A stretch of DNA of 46,042 bases. Origin: an uncultured Candidatus Saccharibacteria bacterium (GTDB lineage Bacteria; Patescibacteriota; Saccharimonadia; Saccharimonadales; CAIOMD01). Both the position numbers and the translations under genes were made by a program. The stretch is taken from contig CAIOMD010000003.1 in NCBI GenBank assembly GCA_903859365.1, positions 1 to 46,042 on the forward strand, in the 5' to 3' direction. Of this stretch, positions 1 through 10,305 are shown piece by piece. A model generated the notes under the pieces. The model saw nothing but the letters and a program-made list of their open reading frames with translations. It was not told where the DNA came from and made no database searches. The number at the start of each line of letters is the position of its first letter. Position 1 is the stretch's first letter.

Positions 1-1
1 A

Positions 2-160
2 ACACTACCTGGACTACTTGATCGAGGATCTGTTTGCTCAATCACCATGGCTGCAGAAGTATTCAACCTACCGAACTATTTATACTTCACAAGCTCAACC
101 GGCAACAGTGGATCACAGACACAATTCCAGTCACTTTATTCGGCTCCGCCATTGTTGTAG
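2..160 (+). CDS. C-terminal fragment of a CDS truncated by the window edge; product unknown
   Basis: Open frame from base 2 (TLPGLLDRGSVCSITMAAEVF...YSAPPLL*) ending at TAG 158-160, just upstream of pilM. Confidence 0.5.
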   Translation, partial: TLPGLLDRGSVCSITMAAEVFNLPNYLYFTSSTGNSGSQTQFQSLYSAPPLL

Positions 161-202
161 ATATATTTTTATTCATAGTGGTTATGCTATATAATTAAAG
201 AT

Positions 203-1243
203 ATGAGTTTAATAGATGGCATCGGTAGTTTCTTCGGTCTTGACATAGGAAATTCTGGCATTAGGCTAGTCGAAGTTCGTAGTTCCGGAAAACAGATGCA
301 ACTAATTAATTACGCACTTGTTCCTGTTGATTCACATCTTATACTTAGCGACTCACCTGCAGACTTTCAGAAAGTTGCTAATATAATAAAACAACTTGTT
401 TTGCAGGCTAAAACCTCCAGTAAAAATGTAGCAGTTAATTTGCCTTCAGCGCGCGTTTTTACCACTATAGTAGACATGGAAAAGCTGTCATCTGATGAGT
501 TAGCAAAAAGTATCAAATATCAAGCGGATACACTCATACCAACTCCCGTTGAAACAAGTAAAATAGACTGGGCTTTGCTGGGGCAATCTCCCGTAGACAA
601 AAATAAGGTTGAAGTGCTTATATCGAGTGTTTCGAATTCTTATATTGAGCGACTCGTAGACATGATTGAGAATATCGGTTTAAATGTTGTCGCCTTTGAG
701 CCTGATTCAATCGCTATGGCAAGGGCTTTGTTGCCCGCAAACCAGGTTGAGCCTAGTGTTGTTCTTGATATTGGAGCGGTATCCTCAGATTTAGTTATTT
801 CAATGAATGGAGGCCCTCGGCTTATTCGCTCAATACCAATTGGACTTGAAAGTATGGTTCGTACTGTTTCAGAAAATCTATCAATTGAAACAAATCAGGC
901 ACAAGAATTTGTTTATAAATTTGGCTTGTCAAAAGACAAAGTTGAAGGACAAATATTTAATGCACTTACAATGGCTACAGAAAACTTGTTCGCTGAAATT
1001 GATAAATCTATAAAATTTTTTCAAAATAGATATAAAAATACAGCACTTACATACTTTTACGTAACCGGGGGGGCATCTATTATTCCCGAATTTCCACTTT
1101 ATATAGCAAATAGATATGGGATAAAGGTTGAAATAGGAAACGCCTGGACCAATATATCTATTCCTGAAAATAAGAGAAATGATCTTCTAGCAGTTGCTAA
1201 TCAATTCTCTGTAGCTGCAGGGCTAGCGGAAAGATCACTATGA
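203..1243 (+). CDS. pilM: Type IV pilus assembly protein PilM (actin-like ATPase)
   Basis: FFGLDIGNSGIRLVEVR and VLDIGAVSSDLVI actin-fold motifs; first gene of the pilus cluster. Confidence 0.9.
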   Translation: MSLIDGIGSFFGLDIGNSGIRLVEVRSSGKQMQLINYALVPVDSHLILSDSPADFQKVANIIKQLVLQAKTSSKNVAVNLPSARVFTTIVDMEKLSSDELAKSIKYQADTLIPTPVETSKIDWALLGQSPVDKNKVEVLISSVSNSYIERLVDMIENIGLNVVAFEPDSIAMARALLPANQVEPSVVLDIGAVSSDLVISMNGGPRLIRSIPIGLESMVRTVSENLSIETNQAQEFVYKFGLSKDKVEGQIFNALTMATENLFAEIDKSIKFFQNRYKNTALTYFYVTGGASIIPEFPLYIANRYGIKVEIGNAWTNISIPENKRNDLLAVANQFSVAAGLAERSL

Positions 1244-1968
1244 TTCAGCTAAATTTATTACCACAAGTAAAAATCAATTTTATCAAATCACAAAAACTTA
1301 AAAGAGTTGCTTTGATGGTCTGCATACCTTTAATGACGATCAGCATCCTTCTAGTTGTATTTCTTGCTTACATTGTGTACGGATCCCAAAAATCAAAGCT
1401 GTCTTCCTTAGACACTAAGGCAGCAGCTTCAATTGATCAACTTAACGGAGTTAAGGGCCTTGGAAAAATACTTACCGTTCAGAATCAACTTAATAATTTA
1501 GATAGTTTACACGCAACAAAACCCATAACCAGCCGTATTTTTACCTGGCTAAACCAGTTAACGCCAAACGATGTATCAATTTCAAAGTTGACTATAGATT
1601 ACCCAACGAAAACCATAACTATCGAAGGAGCCTCAATCACAACGAATTTGATTAATCAGTTTGCAGATACTTTAAAGTTTACAACATATACTGATAGCAA
1701 AACCAACAGCGCAACTCCTTATGCATTCAGCAACGTGGTTCTATCAAATTTTTCTTTCAATAATTCTGGCGGTCTGATTGTTGACTATACTCTGACAGCC
1801 ACCTTTGATCCAATATTATTTAATGTGCAGACAAGTAATGTAAAGCTCGTCATCCCCAACCAAGTTACAACTAGATCTCAAACAGAAAACCCAGATGTAC
1901 TTTTTAAACCTAAGGTTGCGCCACCTACGAATCAATCTGCTACTAATAACGGTGGGGGAGGTAACTAG
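1240..1968 (+). CDS. PilN-like inner membrane pilus assembly protein
   Basis: MIQLNLLPQ start typical of PilN, one N-terminal TM segment, overlaps pilM by 4 nt. Confidence 0.75.
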   Translation: MIQLNLLPQVKINFIKSQKLKRVALMVCIPLMTISILLVVFLAYIVYGSQKSKLSSLDTKAAASIDQLNGVKGLGKILTVQNQLNNLDSLHATKPITSRIFTWLNQLTPNDVSISKLTIDYPTKTITIEGASITTNLINQFADTLKFTTYTDSKTNSATPYAFSNVVLSNFSFNNSGGLIVDYTLTATFDPILFNVQTSNVKLVIPNQVTTRSQTENPDVLFKPKVAPPTNQSATNNGGGGN

Positions 1969-1971
1969 CAA

Positions 1972-2661
1972 ATGGCAACATTTAAAAAAACGTTAGAGTT
2001 TACTACGAAACAAACTCTAGTAGATAAAGACAATACTTTTATTCTTTTTCTTTTAGCGACAACTTCTGCAGTTACTATTTTTTGTCTCGTTTCAGCAAAC
2101 AGTTTGTATGCAAAAATGAATTATCAAAATAAAGTTATTGGCATCAAGAATAATGCAGCAAACCAATTAGATTCCAACTATAATGCATCACAAAACTTAA
2201 CATCATCATATCAAAATTTTCAAGCTCAGTCTGTTCCCGTTAAAGGTGTTCAATCTAATGCAGTTATGGTGCTTGATGCACTTCCCAGTAAGTATGATTT
2301 TCCTGCTTTATTTACTAGTTTGTCAACAAGAATGTTATCGGATAAGCTGATAGAAAAAAATTTAACAGCCACAGATAATCAGGTTAATGCGCTTCAAAGC
2401 AGCCCTGACCCCACACTTGTTGCTATGCCATTCAGTATTTCAGGGGAAGGATCCATTATGTCAATTGAAAGTTATATATCGGATCTTGAAAATTCGATAC
2501 GACCAATAGTGATTTCTAACATTGTTATTGATATTGGCCAAACTACTGACTCAAGTCAGTCCATTCCAAAATTAGATATTAACGCGACAACCTATTACCA
2601 ACCGGAAAAAACGTTTAATATTGTTAACAAGACAGTTACGGCGAATGGAGTACTACAATGA
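1972..2661 (+). CDS. PilO-like pilus assembly protein
   Basis: Position after PilN-like gene, single N-terminal TM, periplasmic-type remainder. Confidence 0.5.
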   Translation: MATFKKTLEFTTKQTLVDKDNTFILFLLATTSAVTIFCLVSANSLYAKMNYQNKVIGIKNNAANQLDSNYNASQNLTSSYQNFQAQSVPVKGVQSNAVMVLDALPSKYDFPALFTSLSTRMLSDKLIEKNLTATDNQVNALQSSPDPTLVAMPFSISGEGSIMSIESYISDLENSIRPIVISNIVIDIGQTTDSSQSIPKLDINATTYYQPEKTFNIVNKTVTANGVLQ

Positions 2662-2897
2662 AACAAAAAGACCTTGTAACTATTATTTTTATTTCATTAA
2701 TCGCAGCTGCATTTAGTTTTTTGGTATCTAATTTACTTTTTGGAGGTGTGAAAACCTATAGTTTAACTGCCCCAGAGGTGGCTCCTATCACTGATCAATT
2801 TACACTGCCAAATTCACTTTATTTTAATGGAAATTCTGTAGATCTGACTCAGATAATAACCATTGGCAATGCACCAAGCAAAAATAATGTTAAGTAA
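2658..2897 (+). CDS. Small single-TM protein in the pilus operon
   Basis: 79 aa, overlaps the upstream gene by 4 nt, N-terminal TM. Confidence 0.6.
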   Translation: MKQKDLVTIIFISLIAAAFSFLVSNLLFGGVKTYSLTAPEVAPITDQFTLPNSLYFNGNSVDLTQIITIGNAPSKNNVK

Positions 2898-2909
2898 TGT
2901 AGAGGTGCT

Positions 2910-4682
2910 ATGAGCGTTTTGATTGGAGATAACCAAAAACAACTAGAAGCTATTCTCATTTCTAGTAACTTAATCACTCCTGAAGAAATTAATTTATTGC
3001 ATGAAAAATCTAAAAAAAATGGTGAGCCATTTCTAAGCTTAGTTATTAAAGAAGGTGGTGTTAGCAATGAGCAACTTACAAAAGCCCTTTCTACTATTTC
3101 TAAAATTCCTTACGTAAATTTGTTAAACGCAAAAATTAACGCAAAAATTTTAGATCTTTTGCCTCAAGAGATAGCCGAAAGGTATATGGCGGTGCCTCTT
3201 GGTGAAATGCAAAATAAACTTGTCGTAGCGATGCTCGATGCTGATAATGTTCAGGCCGTTGATTTTCTCTCTAACCGAATTGGAAGACAATTAACCGTTT
3301 ACATGGCAAGCCAAGAGGGTATAGATAATGTATTGAAGCAATATGGGCTGAACGTAGCTGTTGACGTTAAGAATACACTTTCGGGAAAGGCAGAGGATAC
3401 TGCCACAGATAAAAGTAATGATATCCAGACACTTGTTCAGGATTCCCCAATATCCAAAGCCTTAACAACAATTATGGAATTTGCAGCACGCTCGGGAGCA
3501 AGTGATATACATATTGAGCCTCTGGAAAAAGAGCTGAAAATACGATGTAGAATTGATGGTATCTTAAAAGAAATAATGAAACTCCCAAAATCTACAGAAC
3601 CACCTCTCATAAGTAGAATTAAAATTCTCTCCAATCTTAAAATTGATGAGCACAGAATACCGCAAGATGGCCAATTTAGTTTTGTAGTTGATAAAAAAGT
3701 AATTGATCTTCGTATTGCTATTAGTCCTGTTGTATGGGGTGAACAAGTTGTTATTCGTTTACTTGATAAGTCTGGAACAAGTTTGAAGCTTGAAGACATG
3801 GGATATAGTGGTCGTGCTCTTAGAACTATCAGAAAAGGAATACAAAATCCAAATGGTATGATTTTGACATCTGGGCCTACAGGCTCAGGTAAATCAACCA
3901 GCCTATATGCGCTCATACAAGAGATTAAAAGTGATGGCATTAATATCGTAACACTTGAGGACCCTGTTGAATATAAGATGGATGGAATTAATCAGATTCA
4001 GGTTAATGCAGAAGTAGGGCTCACGTTTGCTAGCGGACTCAGAAGTATTTTACGCCAAGACCCTGATGTTGTTATGGTAGGAGAAATACGCGATAAGGAA
4101 ACTGCTTCATTGGCTGTCCAGGCTGCTCTTACAGGTCACTTAGTGCTTTCTACTTTGCACACTAATAGTGCAGCCGGTATTTTACCTCGCCTGTTAGATA
4201 TGGAAATCGAGCCATTTTTAATTGCTAGCACAGTTCGAACTGTAATCGGGCAACGGTTAGTCAGAAGAATAAGCGGAAAACCGCAACCATATGAATCCAG
4301 CAAACTAGAAACAGAAGCAATAAATCTTTCGGTAGGAGATTTATTACCGAAGAATGATGAAGAAAAGAAAAAAGTTATTGAAGATTTAGGGTATGGAAAC
4401 TTGCCACTTGCAGGACAAAAAGCTTATACTTTATTTCAAGGAGCCGCTACTAAAAATAATCCAAATGGAGAATATAAGGGACGCGTTGGACTCTATGAAG
4501 TTTTTAATATTACTGAAGACATTCAAGACCTTATTATAAAAAAGGCAACGAGCGCTGAAATACAAAAGAAAGCGGAAGAGCAGGGGATGATAACTATGAG
4601 ACAAGATGGAATTTTCAAAGCATTAGCCGGAAAAACTACTATTTCAGAGGTTAATCGTGTTTCTGCAGAGGAGAGCGCTTAA
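2910..4682 (+). CDS. pilB: PilB/GspE-type pilus extension ATPase with N-terminal MshEN-like domain
   Basis: Walker A GPTGSGKSTSLY, Asp box and Walker B (RQDPDVVMVGEIRD), GRVGLYEVF C-terminal signature. Confidence 0.93.
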   Translation: MSVLIGDNQKQLEAILISSNLITPEEINLLHEKSKKNGEPFLSLVIKEGGVSNEQLTKALSTISKIPYVNLLNAKINAKILDLLPQEIAERYMAVPLGEMQNKLVVAMLDADNVQAVDFLSNRIGRQLTVYMASQEGIDNVLKQYGLNVAVDVKNTLSGKAEDTATDKSNDIQTLVQDSPISKALTTIMEFAARSGASDIHIEPLEKELKIRCRIDGILKEIMKLPKSTEPPLISRIKILSNLKIDEHRIPQDGQFSFVVDKKVIDLRIAISPVVWGEQVVIRLLDKSGTSLKLEDMGYSGRALRTIRKGIQNPNGMILTSGPTGSGKSTSLYALIQEIKSDGINIVTLEDPVEYKMDGINQIQVNAEVGLTFASGLRSILRQDPDVVMVGEIRDKETASLAVQAALTGHLVLSTLHTNSAAGILPRLLDMEIEPFLIASTVRTVIGQRLVRRISGKPQPYESSKLETEAINLSVGDLLPKNDEEKKKVIEDLGYGNLPLAGQKAYTLFQGAATKNNPNGEYKGRVGLYEVFNITEDIQDLIIKKATSAEIQKKAEEQGMITMRQDGIFKALAGKTTISEVNRVSAEESA

Positions 4683-5749
4683 TGCAAGCTGATATTAAAA
4701 TAGAGACCCTTTTAGATGAGGTGGTAAAAAGAAATGCGAGCGATCTTCACCTTCAGGTAGGTACAGTGCCTATGCTTCGTATAGATGGATCCCTTAGACC
4801 GATTGCTGGGCTAGAGGCACTTACAGAAGAATCTGTTGAAAAAATAATCTTCTCAATTTTAGACGAAGATCAGAAAACAATCCTTTTGAGAGATAAAGAA
4901 TTTGACTTTAGCTTTGCCTATGGGGAACTGGGGCGTTTTCGTGTAAATGCTTTTCACGAAAGAGGCAATATAGCTGCAGCGCTGCGACTTATTCCAAGTA
5001 AAATTCTAACTATAGAACAATTAGGTCTACCAAGTATTGTAAATAAATTTGCAGATATACCGCGAGGTTTAGTGCTTGTAACGGGACCTACGGGTTCGGG
5101 TAAATCAACTACACTTGCGTCGATCATTCATAAGATTAACCAAGAAAAATCTTCCCACATTATTACTATTGAAGACCCAATTGAATACACCCATAAGAGC
5201 TTAAAGAGCCTCGTTGTGCAACGTGAAGTACATTACGACACATTTAGTTTTAGTGCGGCGCTTCGAAGTAGCTTGCGAGAAGACCCTGATATTGTGCTTA
5301 TTGGAGAGATGAGAGATCTTGAAACCATTGCGTCAGCTATTACAATAGCCGAGACAGGGCATCTCGTCTTCGCAACTCTCCACACTAATGGAGCTGCACA
5401 AAGCCTGGATCGAATGATTGATGTTTTTCCTCCCCATCAACAGCCACAAATACGAGCCCAGTTATCCAATATTTTAATGGCTATTGTTTCGCAGCGATTA
5501 ATTCCGCGCATTGGTGGCGGGAGAGTGGCAGCAGCAGAAATCTTAGTTGCGAATGCTGCCGTACGGAACGTAATACGTGAAGGAAAGAGCCATCAGCTTG
5601 ATATCATTATTCAAACCTCTGCGGAGCAAGGCATGCAAACAATGGACAAAACATTAGTTAATCTAATTCATAGTGGCGTTATTACTTATGAAGAAGCAAG
5701 AAACTACGCAGTTGATATACAGGAATTAGATAGGCTTATGAGGCGATAG
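4682..5749 (+). CDS. pilT: Pilus retraction ATPase PilT
   Basis: ASDLHLQVGTVPMLRIDG, GPTGSGKSTTLA, LREDPDIVLIGEMRD. Confidence 0.95.
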   Translation: MQADIKIETLLDEVVKRNASDLHLQVGTVPMLRIDGSLRPIAGLEALTEESVEKIIFSILDEDQKTILLRDKEFDFSFAYGELGRFRVNAFHERGNIAAALRLIPSKILTIEQLGLPSIVNKFADIPRGLVLVTGPTGSGKSTTLASIIHKINQEKSSHIITIEDPIEYTHKSLKSLVVQREVHYDTFSFSAALRSSLREDPDIVLIGEMRDLETIASAITIAETGHLVFATLHTNGAAQSLDRMIDVFPPHQQPQIRAQLSNILMAIVSQRLIPRIGGGRVAAAEILVANAAVRNVIREGKSHQLDIIIQTSAEQGMQTMDKTLVNLIHSGVITYEEARNYAVDIQELDRLMRR

Positions 5750-5750
5750 T

Positions 5751-6959
5751 ATGGCAAACTTTAAATTTCAAGCTAGAGATACGACAAGCGGAAAACTAAT
5801 ACGATCCACTGTTGAAGCTCAGGATGAAAAAGCTGCTGCACAACTTATTCAATCAAAAGGCTTGAGCGTACTTTTAATTACAGGCGAAGATAGCAATAAA
5901 AAGAGTTATTTTAATAAAGTTAAAACCAAAGATCGAGTTTTGTTTGCCAGACAGTTGAGTACACTAATAAATGCAGGACTCCCTCTCGTTAAGAGTCTTC
6001 AGATGGTAGAGCACCAAACAAATAGCAAAACTCTCAAGACAATTCTCGTCAAGGTTCAGGCCAGTGTTGAATCAGGCAAGAGTCTCGGTGACTCGCTCAC
6101 TAATTATCCAGAAGCATTCAACGATATTTTCGTAAAAATGGTAGCAGCAGGAGAAGTGTCCGGAACACTTGATAAAACACTTGACCGCCTTGCCATGCAA
6201 CAAGAAAAAGATGCTGAAGTGATATCTAAGATTCGAAGTGCGATGACGTACCCACTTATAATCGTAGTCGTTATGATAGCGCTAGTTGGCTTTATGCTTA
6301 CGAGTGTTTTACCACAAGTACAAACGTTGTATGCCGGTTTTCCAGGTGCCAAATTACCAGCAACGACACTGTTGCTACTCTCGTTATCACATTTAGTAGA
6401 AAAATTTTGGTGGTTAACAATTTTGATTTTAATTGCAACTTTCTTTGGTGCAAGGGCGTGGTTTAGAACTGAAGGTGGGAGATCGTTTTTTGACCGAGCA
6501 AAACTTAGCGTTAAGCCGTTTAGCAGATTATTTAATAAACTTTATATGGCTAGGTTTACCCGAACTGGTTCAACACTAATTGCTAGTGGCGTCCCTTTAA
6601 TTCAAATGCTAGAAGTTACTTCCGAGGCAATAAATAACGTTATTATTGAAAAATCCATACAAGATGCCATAAAGCTGGTTCGTGGCGGAAAGAGTCTTTC
6701 TCAGGCAATCGAAAATGATAAACATTTTCTCGATCTCGTACCAAATATGATTAGAATTGGCGAAGAATCGGGTACACTTGATCAAATGATGGGAAAAGCT
6801 GCTGATTACTATGAAAAAGAATTAGACGATGAAATCAAAAATATATCTACGATTATTGAGCCGGTTCTTATGATTTTACTTGGGGTCGTTGCACTCGTTA
6901 TTGTAGGAGCCGTCCTCGGACCAATATATGGCCTTGCAGGCCAAAATCTTGGCGGGTAA
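5751..6959 (+). CDS. pilC: PilC/GspF-type pilus platform protein
   Basis: FARQLSTLINAGLPLVKSL and two repeated GspF-type halves with TM segments. Confidence 0.93.
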   Translation: MANFKFQARDTTSGKLIRSTVEAQDEKAAAQLIQSKGLSVLLITGEDSNKKSYFNKVKTKDRVLFARQLSTLINAGLPLVKSLQMVEHQTNSKTLKTILVKVQASVESGKSLGDSLTNYPEAFNDIFVKMVAAGEVSGTLDKTLDRLAMQQEKDAEVISKIRSAMTYPLIIVVVMIALVGFMLTSVLPQVQTLYAGFPGAKLPATTLLLLSLSHLVEKFWWLTILILIATFFGARAWFRTEGGRSFFDRAKLSVKPFSRLFNKLYMARFTRTGSTLIASGVPLIQMLEVTSEAINNVIIEKSIQDAIKLVRGGKSLSQAIENDKHFLDLVPNMIRIGEESGTLDQMMGKAADYYEKELDDEIKNISTIIEPVLMILLGVVALVIVGAVLGPIYGLAGQNLGG

Positions 6960-7029
6960 AATAGTTGCATTATATAGAAAAGCATATAAAATATAAGCAT
7001 AAGTAAATTAAGAAAGGGCACCACTTAAG

Positions 7030-7506
7030 ATGCAAAAGAAATTAAATAATAAAGGTTTTACGATAGTTGAAGTGCTAATTGTGCTTGCAATAGCAGGAGC
7101 AATCTTGGCTGCTGTGTTGATCGCAGTACCAGCACTACAAAGAAGCGGTCGTAATTCAACAATTAAAACTGCAGCTCAACAGTTAGTATCAGGTATTAAT
7201 GAGAATGAATCTGCCAATAATGGAAAAGTTCCTACTGCCGTTTCGGGGACGGGTGATATTACAGTTGCTAACACTATTTCCACTCACACAACAGTAGCGG
7301 GACAAGTAGTGGTCGCAACAGCTGCTGCTGGTAACAGCCCGGTTGTTAATCACATTACTGTTGTGTCAAACGCTACATGTTCGACAACACCAACAGCATC
7401 AACAGGAGCAGCGACAGTTACTGTAGTAGCAACTTCAGGCAGCTTCGGGATCATTTACCCAGTAGAAGGAGCGACTGCAACTACTTACGCATGCGTTCAG
7501 GGCTAA
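7030..7506 (+). CDS. Type IV major prepilin-like protein
   Basis: Class III signal NNKG^FTIVEVLIVLAIAG; own terminator follows. Confidence 0.85.
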   Translation: MQKKLNNKGFTIVEVLIVLAIAGAILAAVLIAVPALQRSGRNSTIKTAAQQLVSGINENESANNGKVPTAVSGTGDITVANTISTHTTVAGQVVVATAAAGNSPVVNHITVVSNATCSTTPTASTGAATVTVVATSGSFGIIYPVEGATATTYACVQG

Positions 7507-7528
7507 CTCATAATTTATGATTATGCCA

Positions 7529-7557
7529 AAAAAGGGAGCCAGCAGGCTCCTTTTTTG
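7529..7557 (+). terminator. Intrinsic terminator after the major pilin gene
   Basis: GGGAGCC-agca-GGCTCC followed by TTTTTT. Confidence 0.85.
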
Positions 7558-7570
7558 TTAATCTATATCA

Positions 7571-8404
7571 ATGATATATATTATTTTTGTTTTAGGCCTA
7601 ATTTTTGGAAGCTTTCTAAATGCTTTTGAGTGGCGATTTTCTCAAAAAATTGATAGCTCGGGAAACCGGGTCAAGATAGGTAAAAATAAATCTAAAAACC
7701 TTTCAATTATTTACGGTAGGAGCATGTGTCCAAACTGTAAACATGAACTATTTTCATTAGACTTAACACCTGTCGTTAGCTGGTTATTTCTCAAGGGTAA
7801 ATGTAGGTATTGTGGAGTTCGAATATCTGCACAGTACCCATTTGTTGAGATCTCAACTGCATTCTTATTTGTTTTTTCATTCTTTTTTTATAAGTCAACT
7901 CTCCATACTATTCCTAATTATTTGCTATTTGCTAATTTATTAATTTTAATACTTGGATTTATAGTTTTATGTTTATTTGACATAAAGAAATACCTTCTTC
8001 CTTCAAGAATTATATATTTTTTGTTAATTACATCATTTTTATTACTATTAGCTGTATCCTTGATTGAAAGTGATCTTCATCTTTTATTTATTCGAATAAT
8101 GAATAGTCTGTTTTTTGGCTTAATTTTCTATAGTATTTATAAATTTTCAAATGGAAAGTGGTTAGGGGGCGGCGATGTCAGGTTGGCTTTTCTTCTTGGC
8201 CTTCAACTTTCTAGCTTCTCATTTATTCCCTTATGTTTATTCCTTTCCTCCATCACAGGACTAATTTATATTTTGGGTAGTAATTATTTTACTTCTAAAG
8301 AATTGAAGAAAATGATTCCCTTTGGTCCATTTTTGATGCTTTCCTGTTTAATTAGTATTTTTTTTGGAAAATTACTAATTAATTGGTATCTACATTTGTT
8401 GTAA
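7571..8404 (+). CDS. pilD: Prepilin peptidase (A24 family)
   Basis: FGSFLNAFEWR, CxxC...CxxC cytoplasmic motif, FDIKKYLLP and GGGDVRLAFLLG. Confidence 0.9.
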   Translation: MIYIIFVLGLIFGSFLNAFEWRFSQKIDSSGNRVKIGKNKSKNLSIIYGRSMCPNCKHELFSLDLTPVVSWLFLKGKCRYCGVRISAQYPFVEISTAFLFVFSFFFYKSTLHTIPNYLLFANLLILILGFIVLCLFDIKKYLLPSRIIYFLLITSFLLLLAVSLIESDLHLLFIRIMNSLFFGLIFYSIYKFSNGKWLGGGDVRLAFLLGLQLSSFSFIPLCLFLSSITGLIYILGSNYFTSKELKKMIPFGPFLMLSCLISIFFGKLLINWYLHLL

Positions 8405-8436
8405 TAGTTTAAAATCCTTATGCTATAATTTATGTA

Positions 8437-9144
8437 ATGAATCATCTTAGTAAAGAGAGAGGGTTTACTATAGTTGAGACACTAATTGTTCTTGCTGTAG
8501 TAGGTGTTATCTCAGTATCAGTTATTATCACTATGTCTGGTAGAATTGCGAGTAATAGAGAACAGGACGGCATAGCGCATCTTGATTCACAATTAAGAAC
8601 ACTTGTTCAAGATGTTACTAATGGAAAGTATTCTCAAGGGCATCTTTCGTGCTCATTTAATGTTCTCGAATATACAGCAGCTAAAGATAGTGGCACTAGT
8701 ACCTTTGGAACAGGTACCGTAAATGGATATCCCGCAGACAACTGTGTATATGCAGGCAAAATGATTTCTTTTTATGATACATATTATCAGGTTGATACTC
8801 TGGCAACTATTGAAGGCCCTGGAATTACACAATTAACTCCGAATACCACACCCATCGTTACTAACGATCAGGTTAAATATACTTTTCCAGCGGCTATGAA
8901 ACTCAAAAACACCCCAACCCCGGTTTCCTTTTATATTTTCAATGCAAATAACTATAATGCATCAACGCTACCAACGTTTACATCAGGGCAGCAGAACGTC
9001 GTTTTCGCCAACACTATCAGTAATCCACTGCCTCCTCTGAATAGCACGATTTTGTTGTGTTTTTATAATTCAAATGTCATGTCGAGCCTTGCAGTAAACC
9101 CTAATAATACAATAGCAACTAAATTAATTGATAGCTCATGCTAA
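8437..9144 (+). CDS. Prepilin-like protein
   Basis: KERG^FTIVETLIVLAVVG signal. Confidence 0.8.
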   Translation: MNHLSKERGFTIVETLIVLAVVGVISVSVIITMSGRIASNREQDGIAHLDSQLRTLVQDVTNGKYSQGHLSCSFNVLEYTAAKDSGTSTFGTGTVNGYPADNCVYAGKMISFYDTYYQVDTLATIEGPGITQLTPNTTPIVTNDQVKYTFPAAMKLKNTPTPVSFYIFNANNYNASTLPTFTSGQQNVVFANTISNPLPPLNSTILLCFYNSNVMSSLAVNPNNTIATKLIDSSC

Positions 9145-9668
9145 AGTACATTGACAATCAGAGAGGGGAGACTATTGTAGAGGTGTTAATTTGCATTGCT
9201 ATTCTTACCTTGGGTTTTACTTCAGCATTCCTTATTTCGAATCAATCAACTAACACTACAATAGAAAATGAAGCAACCTATCAGGCACAACTATACGCGC
9301 AACAACAAGTAAGCCTTTTGCATGTTTATGTTGCGACAGATCTTGCTTCTTCTGTGCGATCACTAACAACCCCATTTTTCCTAGCCTTAGATCCACATAA
9401 TGGAACAGTAAGTATGAGCGGTTCAGCTCCGCATCTAATTTCTGCGACTCAGGGTACTTCCGGTTTATATTACTGCGTGAAGACGATAAATCTGGGCAGA
9501 TATGATAGTACTGGTAATCCGAGTGCATCTGGGGGCAGGCAGCTCAATTATTTTCAAGTTGAGGTTGCTTGGGATACAAATAATGATTTATCAAATCCTG
9601 GCACTATCTGTAACTGGTCGTTACCCAATCACGCTTTAGGAACATTAAGTGAGTATTATGCAATATAA
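9138..9668 (+). CDS. Minor prepilin-like protein (PilV/PulI-like)
   Basis: NQRGETIVEVLICIAILTLGF N-terminus. Confidence 0.7.
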   Translation: MLKYIDNQRGETIVEVLICIAILTLGFTSAFLISNQSTNTTIENEATYQAQLYAQQQVSLLHVYVATDLASSVRSLTTPFFLALDPHNGTVSMSGSAPHLISATQGTSGLYYCVKTINLGRYDSTGNPSASGGRQLNYFQVEVAWDTNNDLSNPGTICNWSLPNHALGTLSEYYAI

Positions 9669-10305
9669 AAATAATAGAGGCTTTACTATTGTAGAAACAA
9701 TGATTGCAGTTGCAGTGTTTACATTTATTGCTGGAATAGCTACTTTCGTGACAATTCAATTAAGCAAGAGTTACCAGCAAGGAGTAACTAGATCAAAATT
9801 AGACACTGCTGCACGTAATGTTAATTATTTATTCACACAAGCAGTCCAATATACAAAATCTCCAATGACACAACCTGCCACCGCTCCATCAATTTTTCCC
9901 GCTGGTCAAAATTGGTATGTGTGGTGCGCCGGTAATTATAGATTCTCATGGAGAATTTCAAGTGGATCAACAATTTACATAGATAGTCTTTTCGAAGACA
10001 AAATATCCGATCAAGCAAATTGTACGAGTGCATCATTTAGTAGCAGTGGATCATCGACCCAACTTTTAACAACTCCCGGAACATTTGTTTCGTTATTTGA
10101 TATACAAAATACTTCAAACGTCTGGGATTTAAGGATGGCTATTGCAAGTGGTGATATTAACTCTTTTAGGAATAATACTGTTTCAGCGAACTTAGCCACT
10201 ACTCCTATAACTCTCCCTGTATGTAATCAAATAAGTATTAGTAATTTTTCTTTTTGTGGCGTAGTGTATTATGATAATAGCGTAAGTAGTTTGGTAGTTA
10301 ATTAA
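9658..10305 (+). CDS. Minor prepilin-like protein (PilW/PulJ-like)
   Basis: NNRG^FTIVETMIAVAVFTFIAG; ATG at 9658 preferred over upstream GTG at 9649. Confidence 0.75.
   Translation: MQYKNNRGFTIVETMIAVAVFTFIAGIATFVTIQLSKSYQQGVTRSKLDTAARNVNYLFTQAVQYTKSPMTQPATAPSIFPAGQNWYVWCAGNYRFSWRISSGSTIYIDSLFEDKISDQANCTSASFSSSGSSTQLLTTPGTFVSLFDIQNTSNVWDLRMAIASGDINSFRNNTVSANLATTPITLPVCNQISISNFSFCGVVYYDNSVSSLVVN

Noticed and set aside
3437-3940. 167-aa ORF antisense to pilB and other antisense ORFs over pilT, pilC, gyrB, ATPase and thrS
   Set aside because: Antisense to well-supported conserved genes; composition consistent with shadow ORFs.
7500-8440. dif-like site (CATAATTTATGATTATG, TATAATTTATGT) near the pilin genes as a XerC/D target
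   Set aside because: Resemblance is short and explained by AT-rich promoter/terminator sequence; no 28-bp dif-like palindrome.
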